DNA from: JAEINY01 sp942490535
GTDB lineage: Bacteria > Bacteroidota > Bacteroidia > Bacteroidales > Marinilabiliaceae
Length of the DNA stretch: 64,000 bases
Assembly: GCA_942490535.1 (NCBI GenBank)
Contig: CALNXQ010000005.1
Span: 248,001-312,000, forward strand
Direction of reading: 5' to 3'
Shown here: positions 1-9,586 of the stretch, in pieces
How the letters are laid out: each line of letters begins with the position of its first letter
Position numbering within the stretch: position 1 is the first letter of the stretch
Notes under the pieces: generated by a model
Seen by the model: the letters and a program-made list of their open reading frames with translations, nothing else
Told to the model about the DNA's origin: nothing
The model's database searches: none
Position numbers and translations under genes: made by a program

Positions 1-2
1 TT

Positions 3-287
3 ACAGTTTTGATACCCGATGCCTTTACCCCCTTCAGTAGCCCCGGTCAAAACGATGAATTCAAGGTGCACTTCAATTCAGTGAAAACCTTCTCCATGAT
101 TATCTACAACCGCTGGGGGCGAAAAGTCTTTCAAACCACTAAGCCAGAACAAGGATGGGATGGCCGCATTGGTGGGCGAAAAGCCGAGCCCGGTGTGTAT
201 TTCTACCAGGTGGATGCCACGGGTTATAATGGCGAAACACCCATCAGCAAAAGTGGGCCGGTGCACCTAATCATTATGAATAATTAA
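3..287 (+). CDS. T9SS type B sorting domain (C-terminal end of a large surface protein, truncated by window edge)
   Basis: Only the last ~95 residues are in the window; the reading frame is open to the left edge, so this is the tail of a larger protein. It matches the gliding-motility-associated C-terminal domain (CHU_C / T9SS type B), seen as IPDAFTPF near the start, NRWGRKVF in the middle, then WDG and PGVYFY. In this family the domain directs export across the outer membrane by the type IX secretion system and is cleaved or anchored at the surface. The passenger part is missing, so the protein's function cannot be told. It converges on the IcmF gene across the array at 481-669. Confidence 0.88.
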   Translation, partial: TVLIPDAFTPFSSPGQNDEFKVHFNSVKTFSMIIYNRWGRKVFQTTKPEQGWDGRIGGRKAEPGVYFYQVDATGYNGETPISKSGPVHLIIMNN

Positions 288-480
288 CGGTTTAGCGGGT
301 TAAATCCAGAATGGGTTAAACACGAATAGTCAGGGGTGAGAAAATATGTCTGCATCCCTTTGCGTTTTCTATATTCAGCTTCATGTTACTCTTAATTTTT
401 TTTGTAAACGAACTAGCTGTTGAGAAGACGGGAACCTGGCCAGGAGCATCCGAAAGGTGAGTAAAAGTGCATTTAACCAT

Positions 481-669
481 AACCCATTTTTGCCTGACTT
501 TGTGTCACTTTTATGGGTCTCTGCAGTGCTTTTGCCACCCTCTGCACCGCTTTCGAACCTCTGTGCAATGCTTTTGCCTGACATTGTGGCACTTTTACAC
601 CTCTGTGCAGTGCTTTTGAGGGTCTGTGCAGTGCTTTTGGATGATTTTGCAGCACTCGTAATGCCCCGG
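481..669. repeat. Degenerate 21-bp tandem array A
   Basis: Fills much of the gene-free stretch 288-681 between convergent genes. Nine consecutive units start at 481, 502, 523, 544, 565, 586, 607, 628 and 649, each exactly 21 bp with no indels. Most begin GCA and carry CTTT at unit positions 7-10 (GCAGTGCTTTTG is the commonest core, at 523, 607 and 628), with a CTCT/TCTG block near the unit end. Units are diverged but in strict register. Because 21 is a multiple of 3, stop-free frames cross the array on both strands; I regard these as by-products, not genes. The rest of 288-480 shows nothing recognisable. Confidence 0.85.
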
Positions 670-681
670 TCATCGCCCCCC

Positions 682-3600
682 TTACATATTTCGCCGGTAT
701 TGGCCGCCTACTTCATACAAGGCCTGCGTAATCTGACCCAATGAACAGACTTTCACCGCTTCCATTAAATGAGTGAATAAATTGTCGCCCACCATGGCAG
801 CCGCTTTCAGCTCGGCCAAAACACCACTGGCTTCTGATTGATGCAGGTGATGAAATGCCTGCAGGTGGCTCAGCTGATTCTGTTTCTCTTCCGGCGTGCT
901 CCGAATCACCTCCTGTGGAATAATGGTGGGTGAACCAGCTTTGGACAGAAAGGTATTTACCCCCATGATGGGCAGCTCACCTTTATTTTTCAGATGTTCA
1001 TAATGTAAGGATTCATCCTGTATTTTACTGCGCTGATAGTTGGTTTCCATGGCGCCCAACACTCCGCCCCGCTCGTTCAGCCGGTCAAATTCTACCATCA
1101 CGGCTTCTTCCACCAAATCCGTTAACTCTTCAATGATAAAAGCTCCTTGCAAAGGATTCTGATTCTTCGCCAAGCCCAATTCATGGTTGATGATCATCTG
1201 AATGGCCAGGGCCCGACGCACCGATTCCTCCGTGGGGGTTGTGATGGCTTCATCGTAGGCATTGGTGTGTAAAGAATTACAATTGTCGTAAATGGCATAC
1301 AAGGCCTGCAACGTGGTGCGAATATCGTTGAACTCAATCTCCTGGGCATGCAACGATCGTCCTGAGGTTTGAATGTGGTACTTCAATTTTTGAGACCGTT
1401 CATTGGCACCATATTTATACTTCATCGTTTTGGCCCAGATGAGCCGGGCCACCCGTCCAATGACTGAAAACTCCGGATCAATGCCATTGGAAAAGAAAAA
1501 CGACAAGTTGGGTGCAAAATCATCAATGTGCATGCCCCGCGACAAATAATATTCCACATACGTAAACCCATTGGCCAGGGTAAAGGCCAGCTGCGTCACC
1601 GGATTGGCACCCGCTTCGGCAATGTGGTAGCCCGACACTGACACCGAATAAAAATTACGGATGTACTGATCAATGAAATAAGCCTGTACATCGCCCATAA
1701 GCTTCAGCGAAAAATCACTGGAAAAGATACAGGTATTCTGTGCCTGATCTTCCTTCAGGATATCCGCTTGCACCGTCCCGCGCACGGTTGACAGGGTATC
1801 CTTTTTGATCTGTTCATACACCGCTTTAGGTAACACCTCATCGCCGGAGATCCCCAACAACAAGAGCCCCAATCCATCATTACCTGCCGGCAATTCGCCA
1901 ATATAAGCCGGTAAATTCATGTTGGCCGATGCATATTTCTGCTGCATTCGGACTTTCACATCCTCCTCCAACCCATTTCGCCGGATGTATTTCTCACATT
2001 GCTGATCAATGGCGGCATTGAGAAAAAATGCCATCACAATGGGAGCCGGTCCGTTAATGGTCATACTCACCGACGTGGATGCTTCACACAAATCAAACCC
2101 GGAATACAATTTTTTAGCATCATCTACCGTGGCCACGGACACCCCTGAATTACCGATTTTCCCATAAATATCGGGTCGCCGGTCGGGGTTCTCACCATAC
2201 AGAGTCACCGAGTCAAAGGCCGTGGAGAGCCGTTTGGCATTCTGATCCTGTGCCAAATAATGAAAGCGTTTGTTGGTGCGTTCGGGCGATCCTTCACCGG
2301 CAAACATGCGGGTAGGATCTTCATGCTCACGTTTAAACGGAAACACGCCAGCAGCAAAAGGAAACTCACCGGGCAGGTTCTCCTTTAACTGCCACCTCAG
2401 CACATCTTCCCAATTTTTATAACGGGGCAAGGCAATTTTAGGAATGCTAAGATGGGATAAGGATCGAAAGGTTGTTTCCACCTGAATCTCGCGATGGCGC
2501 ACTTTAAACGTATAGTGATCACCAGAAAATAATTTTCGTTTGTCACTCCATTCTTCCAGCAATTTCAGGTTCTCCGGCTTTAACTGCTCTTTATAAGCAT
2601 CCGCCAATTTCTGAAGCGCCTCCAGTGCCGGAGCATTATCACCAAGTGCCGGCATGGTTTCATAGACGGCATGTAATTTTCCGGCCAGAAGTGATTGGGC
2701 CTCCACTTGTTGATTATAGTGCCGCACCGTATCTGCCACTTCGCCCAGGTAACGACCACGCTCACCGGGGATAATGGGATTGAGTGCTGCACTTTCAAAG
2801 ATGAAGGAAGACGTTTTTTGGAACCGTTGTGGATACTCAGCCCCCAATTGACTTCTTAAAACGTGATAAAACCGGTTGATGCCTTCATCGAAAAATAAAG
2901 ACGCCTGGGTTAAAAACACCGGCATCGCCTCCACCGGTTCGGTCCAGCGCATGTGATTACGTTGAAACTGTTTTTTCACATCGCGCAGGGCATCTTGTGC
3001 TCCCCGTTTATCCGATTTATTGATGAGTACAAAATCGGCGAAGTCCAACATGTCAATCTTTTCCAGTTGACTGGGAGCGCCAAACTCAGGCGTCATCACG
3101 TACAGGGCGATGTCGCAATGATCGGTGATCTGCGTATCCGATTGACCAATGCCGGAAGTCTCCAATAAAATGAGATCAAAATCAGCCGCTTTCAAAACAT
3201 CCACCGAATCATCAATGTGACCCGACAGGGATAAATTCACGCCCCGCGTGGCCATGGAACGCATATATACATTGGGATGTTGAATGCTGTTCATGCGGAT
3301 GCGATCACCCAACAACGCACCGCCCGTGCGGCGTTTACTGGGATCCACCGAGATAATTCCAATGCTCAGTTCCGGATCATCCAATAAAAAACGGCGCACC
3401 ACCTCATCGACCAAGGATGATTTACCAGCCCCACCGGTCCCGGTAATGCCAATCACCGGAATCGCCTTTTTTATCACCGTCGCTTTCAACCTGGCTTTAA
3501 CCGACGAAGCAGCCTTCGCATTATTTTCCAACATGGATATCACACGGGCAATGGTCTCCGGTTGATCGTGGGCCGGTAACTGATCCACCACCCCCAATTC

Positions 3601-4047
3601 TTCCCATGGATTAAAATCCGATAGTTGAAGCACCTCGTTCACCATGCCTTGCAAACCCATTTCACGGCCGTCATCTGGCGAGTAGAGGCGTGTTATGCCA
3701 TATTGGTGCAAAGCTTCTATTTCCTCCGGCAGAATCACCCCACCACCCCCACCAAATAGCTTAATGTGTCCCCCTCCTTTTTCGTTCAATAAATCCTTCA
3801 TGTATCTGAAATACTCCAGATGCCCCCCTTGATATGACGAAACGGCTATGGCCTGCACATCCTCCTGAATGGCACAATCCACGATTTCCTGGACCGAGCG
3901 ATTATGTCCCAGGTGAATAACCTCAGCACCTGAAAACTGCATGATGCGTCGCATGATATTAATAGCTGCATCATGTCCGTCAAAAAGAGAAGCCGCAGTG
4001 ACAATTCGAATTTTGTGAGTAGGGCGATAGGGAGTTTGGTTCAGCAT
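682..4047 (-). CDS. icmF: Fused isobutyryl-CoA mutase (B12-binding, MeaB-type GTPase and mutase domains)
   Basis: 1121 residues with the three-part layout of IcmF: an N-terminal cobalamin-binding domain (about 10-140), a MeaB/ArgK-type G-protein chaperone (about 190-450) and a large acyl-CoA mutase domain (about 560-1090). The B12 lower-ligand motif reads DGHDAA (H25), the P-loop is GTGGAGKS at 203-210, and NKSD supplies guanine specificity. The mutase core shows TSVSMTINGPA. Family members interconvert isobutyryl-CoA and n-butyryl-CoA (some act on pivalyl- or isovaleryl-CoA) with adenosylcobalamin. It lies 94 bp downstream of the iron-sulfur/ETF genes, fitting branched or short-chain acyl-CoA catabolism. 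Substrate is inferred from architecture only. Confidence 0.9.
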   Translation of the reverse strand: MLNQTPYRPTHKIRIVTAASLFDGHDAAINIMRRIMQFSGAEVIHLGHNRSVQEIVDCAIQEDVQAIAVSSYQGGHLEYFRYMKDLLNEKGGGHIKLFGGGGGVILPEEIEALHQYGITRLYSPDDGREMGLQGMVNEVLQLSDFNPWEELGVVDQLPAHDQPETIARVISMLENNAKAASSVKARLKATVIKKAIPVIGITGTGGAGKSSLVDEVVRRFLLDDPELSIGIISVDPSKRRTGGALLGDRIRMNSIQHPNVYMRSMATRGVNLSLSGHIDDSVDVLKAADFDLILLETSGIGQSDTQITDHCDIALYVMTPEFGAPSQLEKIDMLDFADFVLINKSDKRGAQDALRDVKKQFQRNHMRWTEPVEAMPVFLTQASLFFDEGINRFYHVLRSQLGAEYPQRFQKTSSFIFESAALNPIIPGERGRYLGEVADTVRHYNQQVEAQSLLAGKLHAVYETMPALGDNAPALEALQKLADAYKEQLKPENLKLLEEWSDKRKLFSGDHYTFKVRHREIQVETTFRSLSHLSIPKIALPRYKNWEDVLRWQLKENLPGEFPFAAGVFPFKREHEDPTRMFAGEGSPERTNKRFHYLAQDQNAKRLSTAFDSVTLYGENPDRRPDIYGKIGNSGVSVATVDDAKKLYSGFDLCEASTSVSMTINGPAPIVMAFFLNAAIDQQCEKYIRRNGLEEDVKVRMQQKYASANMNLPAYIGELPAGNDGLGLLLLGISGDEVLPKAVYEQIKKDTLSTVRGTVQADILKEDQAQNTCIFSSDFSLKLMGDVQAYFIDQYIRNFYSVSVSGYHIAEAGANPVTQLAFTLANGFTYVEYYLSRGMHIDDFAPNLSFFFSNGIDPEFSVIGRVARLIWAKTMKYKYGANERSQKLKYHIQTSGRSLHAQEIEFNDIRTTLQALYAIYDNCNSLHTNAYDEAITTPTEESVRRALAIQMIINHELGLAKNQNPLQGAFIIEELTDLVEEAVMVEFDRLNERGGVLGAMETNYQRSKIQDESLHYEHLKNKGELPIMGVNTFLSKAGSPTIIPQEVIRSTPEEKQNQLSHLQAFHHLHQSEASGVLAELKAAAMVGDNLFTHLMEAVKVCSLGQITQALYEVGGQYRRNM

Positions 4048-4141
4048 AAAAAGTGGATTTAGGGATCACGTCAAGTATAAAACATAAAGGTGCAAACAAG
4101 ATATTGGTATTCCCACAGATAAACAAACACTTCCGCCTGGA

Positions 4142-4930
4142 TTACAAGCCCAGACTAGCAGCCATCAACTCGGCAATATCCATATTTCGCACCGCCTCTT
4201 CCTGGTTGGCCATTTTAAGCCCATCCGTCAGCATGGTCATGCAAAATGGACACGCCGTGGCCACAATGGACGCCTGGGTATGGAGGACATCTTCCGTGCG
4301 CTCGGCATAAATCTCTTTATCACCGGACTCGGCTTCCTTAAACATCTGCGCACCGCCAGCCCCGCAACACAAGGCAAAACTACCGGAGCGCTTCATCTCG
4401 GTCAGATGGGCTCCTATTTGACTGAGCACCTTGCGGGGTGCCTGATAGATCCCATTTCCCCGCCCCAGGTAACACGGATCGTGATAAGTGATGCGCTGAT
4501 CCTTAAAAATCGATTTGCTAATATCCAGCTTTCCCTGCTCAATCAATGCTTCTAAAAAGGTGGTATAATGCATCACTTGGTAATGGCCCCCCAACTCAGG
4601 ATATTCATTTTTCAAGATATTAAAGCAGTGGGGACAGGTGCAGATGATCTTCTTCACCCCATACCCATTCAAAATTTCAATGTTCTGCAGGGCCTGCATT
4701 TGAAACAACATCTCGTTACCGGCGCGTTTGGCCGGATCGCCGGTGCAGGACTCTTCGGTACCCAATACGGCGTAATCAATTTGAGCATGGTTGAGAATTT
4801 TGGCAAATGAGCGGGTTACTTTTTGATAACGTTTGTCAAAAGCACCGGCACAGCCTACCCAATACAGGTATTCGGGTTGATGCCCCTTTGCTTTTTCATC
4901 GGCCATAACAGGCACTTTAATTGAAGTCAT
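4142..4930 (-). CDS. CCG-domain iron-sulfur protein (HdrB/GlpC-like), half of an ETF:quinone oxidoreductase-like module
   Basis: 262-residue soluble protein with two cysteine-rich CCG domains: CAGAFDK and CTGDP with CTCPHC in the first half, HDPC, CCGAGGAQMF and CPFC in the second. This domain pair binds 4Fe-4S clusters in heterodisulfide reductase subunit B, glycolate oxidase GlcF and the C-terminal part of mycobacterial EtfD. The next gene upstream encodes the matching membrane ferredoxin half, followed by etfA and etfB. I infer that the two proteins together pass electrons from reduced ETF into the quinone pool, doing with two polypeptides what EtfD does with one. An in-frame ATG eight codons in (4906) is an alternative start. 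Confidence 0.85.
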   Translation of the reverse strand: MTSIKVPVMADEKAKGHQPEYLYWVGCAGAFDKRYQKVTRSFAKILNHAQIDYAVLGTEESCTGDPAKRAGNEMLFQMQALQNIEILNGYGVKKIICTCPHCFNILKNEYPELGGHYQVMHYTTFLEALIEQGKLDISKSIFKDQRITYHDPCYLGRGNGIYQAPRKVLSQIGAHLTEMKRSGSFALCCGAGGAQMFKEAESGDKEIYAERTEDVLHTQASIVATACPFCMTMLTDGLKMANQEEAVRNMDIAELMAASLGL

Positions 4931-5083
4931 TTGGTGTAGATTTTTTCAACTGATTAGGCAATTGGAATAACGATTAGTTATTAACCATTGATGAACTTAG
5001 TATTCGATGGTCATCACTCCCTGATCGTCATTCATATATGTATTAATAGCTTAAACTGGCAAAATATGAGTCCTCTAAAAAAA

Positions 5084-6409
5084 CTATTCCTGCGTCCAGT
5101 TCAGGCGATCCTGAGGCGAAAACTTCCAGGGAGCCCCATTATTTTCAATATTGGCAAACATCACATTCCACCCTTCCGGAGCCTTGCCTTCTTCCAACAC
5201 CAGGTAGCGCCGCATGTCCATAATCAAATTGGGATGACTGATGTTTAACGGGCACTCCTGGGCACAAGCGTTACAGGTGGTACAGGCCCACAACTCCTCA
5301 TGGGTAATGTAATCACTCACCAGTGACAATTCATCGTGATACTTGGGCGCTTGCGATAAAAACGGACCCTTCTCCAGCATGCGACTGCGCAAATCCACAA
5401 AAATTTTGCGGGGACTGAGCTCCTTACCGGTAATATTTGCCGGACAAACTTCCGTACATCGGCCACATTGGGTGCAAGTCAGCGCATTTAAATAATTGAG
5501 GCTGGTGACATCTTCCACATCTTTCACCCCAAACCGGCCTTGCTCCTCCGGTTCCTCAACCTGAAACGCATCACCCGACAACATCAGCTTTACTTCTTTG
5601 GTGACATGGGGCATGGCCGGTAAATAAGTCAACGGTTTCAGGCTACTGAGAAAGACATTGGGCAGGGACATGAACACATGAAAATGCTTTGAATACGGCA
5701 GGTAATTAGCAAACATAAAAATGAGAATTACATGTACCCACCAGAAAAAATGAAACCCTTGCTCAGCCATTTGCCCGTTCCCCTCAATCCAGCCGGCTAA
5801 AATGGTGGAAACCGGATACCATCCTTCGGTTTGTGCTTGGTGCCAAAGCAGGTCATAGGTGTTTATCCCCAAAAGAGACACCATCAAAAACACGATAAAA
5901 AGCAGTGCGATATTGGCATCTTGTTTATTCTGGCGCGTTAGCTCAATGCCATAAAAGCGCTTGATGTGAAAAATCAGTCGCCGTGCTAAAAAGAAGGCCA
6001 CACCCAGTAAAACGATAAACGCAAATACATCGCCACTGGCCATTGTGAAATTATAAACGGCTCCTAGCCCTGAGAAAGAGCGGTACTGGCCAGATAAGCC
6101 ATCGATGACCAACTCCAGTGTGCCAATGGTAATCACCAGGAAACCCCAAAATACCAACGCATGAATAAACCCTACTACCGGTTTTCGCAATATTTTGCTC
6201 TGACCAAGGGCAACTTTCAGCGTTAACAGCATACGTTGCTGCCACAAACCATCAAAGGGAACCGCTTTCGTTACCTTGAAGCACTTCTGTATTTCAAGAC
6301 TGGTTCGATACAATAATCCTATCGCGACGACTAATAGAAGGAAAAAAATAATCTGGACTACCATGGTTACAAGAGATTCATAAATGTTAGCATCAAGACG
6401 CGAGATCAA
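5084..6409 (-). CDS. Membrane 4Fe-4S dicluster protein (NarI-like plus ferredoxin), ETF-linked quinone reductase subunit
   Basis: 441 residues. The first ~245 carry about five hydrophobic segments (17-34, 78-101, 124-143, 168-182, 222-240) resembling a NarI-type cytochrome b membrane domain. The rest holds a ferredoxin domain with two four-cysteine sets, C312/C315/C318/C322 and C376/C379/C382/C386. This equals the N-terminal portion of EtfD-type proteins; the CCG half is the neighbouring gene at 4142-4930. The stop lies one base before etfA's region (6411), so it is co-transcribed with etfBA. Inferred role: oxidise ETF hydroquinone and reduce quinone at the membrane. An ATG at 6364 could be a shorter start, but the longer form keeps the full first membrane helix. 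Confidence 0.87.
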   Translation of the reverse strand: MISRLDANIYESLVTMVVQIIFFLLLVVAIGLLYRTSLEIQKCFKVTKAVPFDGLWQQRMLLTLKVALGQSKILRKPVVGFIHALVFWGFLVITIGTLELVIDGLSGQYRSFSGLGAVYNFTMASGDVFAFIVLLGVAFFLARRLIFHIKRFYGIELTRQNKQDANIALLFIVFLMVSLLGINTYDLLWHQAQTEGWYPVSTILAGWIEGNGQMAEQGFHFFWWVHVILIFMFANYLPYSKHFHVFMSLPNVFLSSLKPLTYLPAMPHVTKEVKLMLSGDAFQVEEPEEQGRFGVKDVEDVTSLNYLNALTCTQCGRCTEVCPANITGKELSPRKIFVDLRSRMLEKGPFLSQAPKYHDELSLVSDYITHEELWACTTCNACAQECPLNISHPNLIMDMRRYLVLEEGKAPEGWNVMFANIENNGAPWKFSPQDRLNWTQE

Positions 6410-6410
6410 T

Positions 6411-7379
6411 TTATTTCAGATGTTCCTTGAAAGCGGCGGTCAGTTGCGGGATAACTTTAAAGGCATCACCTACAATACCGTAATCAGCCACATCAAAAAT
6501 AGGGGCATCCGGATCGGTATTAATGGCCACCAAGCATTTGGATCCACTCACACCAGCCACGTGTTGAATGGCACCTGAAATGCCAATGGCAAAATAAATA
6601 GTGGGCGCAATAATTTTACCCGTTTGTCCCACGTGCTCATCGGGCGATCGCCAACCGTCGTCCGCTACAGGTCGGCTGCAGGACAAGGCCGCGCCTAGCG
6701 TTGCGGCCAACTCTTCGAGCATGGGCCAGTTTTCACCACCTTTCATGCCACGACCGCCACTCACAACAATGTCAGCATCCACCAGATTCACGCCATCCTC
6801 ATTCAGCAAACGACTAACCAGTTGCAAACGCGAAGTCGTTCGTTCCACCTGAGGTTGAAAAGGCTGAATGGTGAGATCCACCGGATTTTCATGCATTCCA
6901 TAGGCATTGATGATGAGAGAAATGATTTTCCGGTCGCTATTCACTTGCACCGTGGCCAATGCTTTACCCGAAAAGGCACGCTTAGTTACCCTGAACGGAT
7001 CATAAGACACCGGCAATTCCATAACTTCAGGCACAAAACCGGCCTTTAAGCGGACCGACAAGCGTGGTCCCAATGCTTTACCCAGGTTGTTGTCAGGAAA
7101 CAGGATCACCTGAGCCTCTTCTTGCAAAACGGCCTGTTCAATAATTTGGGTGTACACCCCGTTAAAACGCGTGTTAAACATCGCATCCCCGACTTTTAGT
7201 ATTTTGGTCATCCCGTAGGTTCCCAATGGCCTTAGGTGCGCATCATCGATCTCCCCAATGACAATTCCAATCACGGACAGGTCCATCTGTTGAGCCAGTT
7301 GCCAGGCATAGGAAGTCAGCTCAAAACTTTGTTTCTTAATCTGACCATTCACATTTTGTATGTAGACGAGTATAGACAT
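6411..7379 (-). CDS. etfA: Electron transfer flavoprotein alpha subunit
   Basis: 322 residues, the usual length. The N-terminal half has the ETF alpha/beta fold; the C-terminal half is the FAD-binding domain with SGGRGMKGGENW, then CSRPVADDGW and GQTGK, and the signature YFAIGISGAIQH ending in DADYG-like DPDAPIFDVADYGI. EtfAB accepts electrons from acyl-CoA dehydrogenase and passes them to the quinone reductase encoded just downstream. It lies 63 bp after etfB and one base before the membrane iron-sulfur gene. Confidence 0.96.
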   Translation of the reverse strand: MSILVYIQNVNGQIKKQSFELTSYAWQLAQQMDLSVIGIVIGEIDDAHLRPLGTYGMTKILKVGDAMFNTRFNGVYTQIIEQAVLQEEAQVILFPDNNLGKALGPRLSVRLKAGFVPEVMELPVSYDPFRVTKRAFSGKALATVQVNSDRKIISLIINAYGMHENPVDLTIQPFQPQVERTTSRLQLVSRLLNEDGVNLVDADIVVSGGRGMKGGENWPMLEELAATLGAALSCSRPVADDGWRSPDEHVGQTGKIIAPTIYFAIGISGAIQHVAGVSGSKCLVAINTDPDAPIFDVADYGIVGDAFKVIPQLTAAFKEHLK

Positions 7380-7442
7380 TCTTTATAGTGCTTAATGAAT
7401 TGTGCCGTGCGCCTTGATTCAGATCAATGCACGAAGCACTCT

Positions 7443-8192
7443 TTAAATTACTTTTGCTTCTTTACTGAGTAACTCCACCAAGAGATCCACCTGATCAGCC
7501 TCCACCAGCTTCACCTTGTTTTTAGTCGGGGGCATTTTATAACTCACAAACGTGACAAGCGGTTCACTATCGATGGGTGTAATCACCTCCAAGGGTTTGC
7601 TGCGCGCTGTCATGATGCCGCGCATATTGGGTATTTTGGGCACTTTGGCAAATCCTTTCTGAACAATCAGAACAGCCATTCCTTCCACTGCAACTTCCTC
7701 TTTACCATTGGCTACATCCCGCTGAATAAGGGGGTGCTCTTTTTCAAAACGAATACCAGAAACCGAGGAGATGGACGGCACGTCTAACAATTCGGCCAAC
7801 ATCCCACCCACCGAAGCATCATTGTAATCACCCGACTCTATGCCGCAAACGACGAAGCCAAAGCTTTCCGTTTGAATGAAAGTGGCCAATTGGGTCGCGG
7901 TGTAAAACGCATCTTTGGGATCGGCATCAACTCGAATTGCTTTGTCGGCACCGATGGCCAAACATTTTCGCAAAGTGGGCTCCGTCAGCGCCAATCCTAC
8001 ATTGACAACCCATACTTCAGACACATGGGCTTGTGGATCCTCCTTTAATTCTACTGCCCGAGTCAACGCTAATTCGTCCCAGGGATTAATCACCCATTGC
8101 ACGCCCATGTCATCAAAGGTGGTGGAATTATCCCTGAACTTCACTTTTGTCGTGGTATCAGGAACGTTACTTATGCACACTAATAATTTCAT
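7443..8192 (-). CDS. etfB: Electron transfer flavoprotein beta subunit
   Basis: 249 residues, normal for EtfB. It begins MKLLVCISNVPDT, has the AMP-binding region around CGIESGDYNDASVGGMLAEL, and a C-terminal stretch resembling the recognition loop and arm of EtfB. It forms the ETF heterodimer with the next gene. The order etfB-etfA-membrane Fe-S-CCG-icmF after an acyl-CoA dehydrogenase points to a catabolic (bifurcation-free) ETF; that role is an inference from the neighbours. Confidence 0.95.
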   Translation of the reverse strand: MKLLVCISNVPDTTTKVKFRDNSTTFDDMGVQWVINPWDELALTRAVELKEDPQAHVSEVWVVNVGLALTEPTLRKCLAIGADKAIRVDADPKDAFYTATQLATFIQTESFGFVVCGIESGDYNDASVGGMLAELLDVPSISSVSGIRFEKEHPLIQRDVANGKEEVAVEGMAVLIVQKGFAKVPKIPNMRGIMTARSKPLEVITPIDSEPLVTFVSYKMPPTKNKVKLVEADQVDLLVELLSKEAKVI

Positions 8193-8339
8193 TTCGTAGA
8201 TTTTTGATTTCGGAAGTCAACAAACGGAGTTGGATTTCCATTTAATTAAAAGGAGTCCGGCGCTGGTGGTCTTGTCAGGGCTGTATCCGGCTTCCTTTTC
8301 CCTTATCCCTTTTACTTTCTCCTCTAACCTATTTCCTTG

Positions 8340-9488
8340 TTAAATATCCCCATTGGCAATGGCCCGTGAAATCACCATTTTCTGGATCTCAGAGGTCCCT
8401 TCATATATTTGTGTCAGTTTGGCATCCCGCATCAAGCGTTCCACATGGTATTCCTTCACATACCCATATCCTCCGTGAATCTGAACGGCTTCGGTGGTTA
8501 CTTGCATAGCCATATCAGCCGTAAATTGCTTAGCCATGGCACTGGCAATGCCATAGGGTTGTCCCTGGTCTTTTAACCACGCCGCCTTCAGACACAAGAA
8601 ACGCGCCGCTTCGATTTGGGTAGCCATGTCGGATAATTTAAAAGCAATGGCCTGATGATTGATAATCTCCGTCCCAAATGTTTTCCGCTCTTTTGCATAT
8701 TTCACGGCTAACTCATAGGCTCCGGAGGCTATGCCCAAAGCCTGGGAAGCTATCCCGATGCGTCCGCCTTCCAGGGTTTTCATGGCAAACTTAAACCCGA
8801 AGCCATCTTCTCCGATGCGATTTTCCTTGGGCACTTTCACATCAGTAAAATGCACCGAATGGGTATCTGAACTGCGCATCCCCATCTTGTTTTCATGTGG
8901 CCCCAGTGTTATGCCATCGGCATGACGATCAACAATAAAGGCATTAATCCCGCGATGGCCTTTAGCCCGCTCCGTCTGGGCAATGAGAATATAAGTAGAT
9001 GCGGTATGTCCGCTGGTAATCCAGTTCTTCACGCCATTCACCAGGTAGTGATCACCTTTATTAATGGCCGTCGTTTGCTGCGAGGTGGCATCTGAACCAG
9101 CACCCGGCTCCGACAAGAGAAAAGCGCCTATTTTATCCCCCCGCGCCAAGGGCTTGAGGTATTCCTGCTTTTGTGCTTCTGTGCCGTATTTTTCCAAACC
9201 ATAACACACCAGGGAATTATTCACCGAAATAATAACCCCCACCGATGAATCCACCTTGGATAATTCTTCCATGGCCAATACATAGGACACTGTATCCATC
9301 CCCCCACCATCATACTCCGGTGCGACCAGCATGCCTAAAAAGCCCAACTCTGCCAAGGTATGGACGTGCCGGGTGGGATATATGGCTTTCTCATCTCTTT
9401 CAATCACATCCTGAATTAACTCTCTTTGGGCATAATCACGGGCAGCTTGCCGGATCATCAATTGCTCTTCTGTAAATTGAAAATTCAT
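8340..9488 (-). CDS. Acyl-CoA dehydrogenase (short-chain/butyryl-CoA type)
   Basis: 382 residues with the complete FAD acyl-CoA dehydrogenase fold. Seen are LSEPGAGSDA (FAD/substrate loop), NWITSGHTA, IHGGYGYVKEY and the catalytic-base motif YEGTSEIQ near the C-terminus. Length and motifs fit short-chain dehydrogenases such as Bcd/AcdA that introduce the 2,3-double bond and reduce ETF, whose genes follow 147 bp downstream. The 98-bp gap to the thiolase upstream is compatible with a shared transcript. Confidence 0.93.
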   Translation of the reverse strand: MNFQFTEEQLMIRQAARDYAQRELIQDVIERDEKAIYPTRHVHTLAELGFLGMLVAPEYDGGGMDTVSYVLAMEELSKVDSSVGVIISVNNSLVCYGLEKYGTEAQKQEYLKPLARGDKIGAFLLSEPGAGSDATSQQTTAINKGDHYLVNGVKNWITSGHTASTYILIAQTERAKGHRGINAFIVDRHADGITLGPHENKMGMRSSDTHSVHFTDVKVPKENRIGEDGFGFKFAMKTLEGGRIGIASQALGIASGAYELAVKYAKERKTFGTEIINHQAIAFKLSDMATQIEAARFLCLKAAWLKDQGQPYGIASAMAKQFTADMAMQVTTEAVQIHGGYGYVKEYHVERLMRDAKLTQIYEGTSEIQKMVISRAIANGDI

Positions 9489-9586
9489 ATTTTAGGTTTT
9501 TAGTGCATTGTGATGTGTGCCTGATGCATTGAAACTGGATCTACTTTTTCATTCTAGGTGCTGATATGAAAACCACTAGGCAGATC

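Noticed and set aside
457..744. Open frames on both strands across array A (95 and 66 codons)
   Set aside because: A 21-bp period is a multiple of three, so a stop-free unit gives a stop-free array by default; no known domain and both strands are open.
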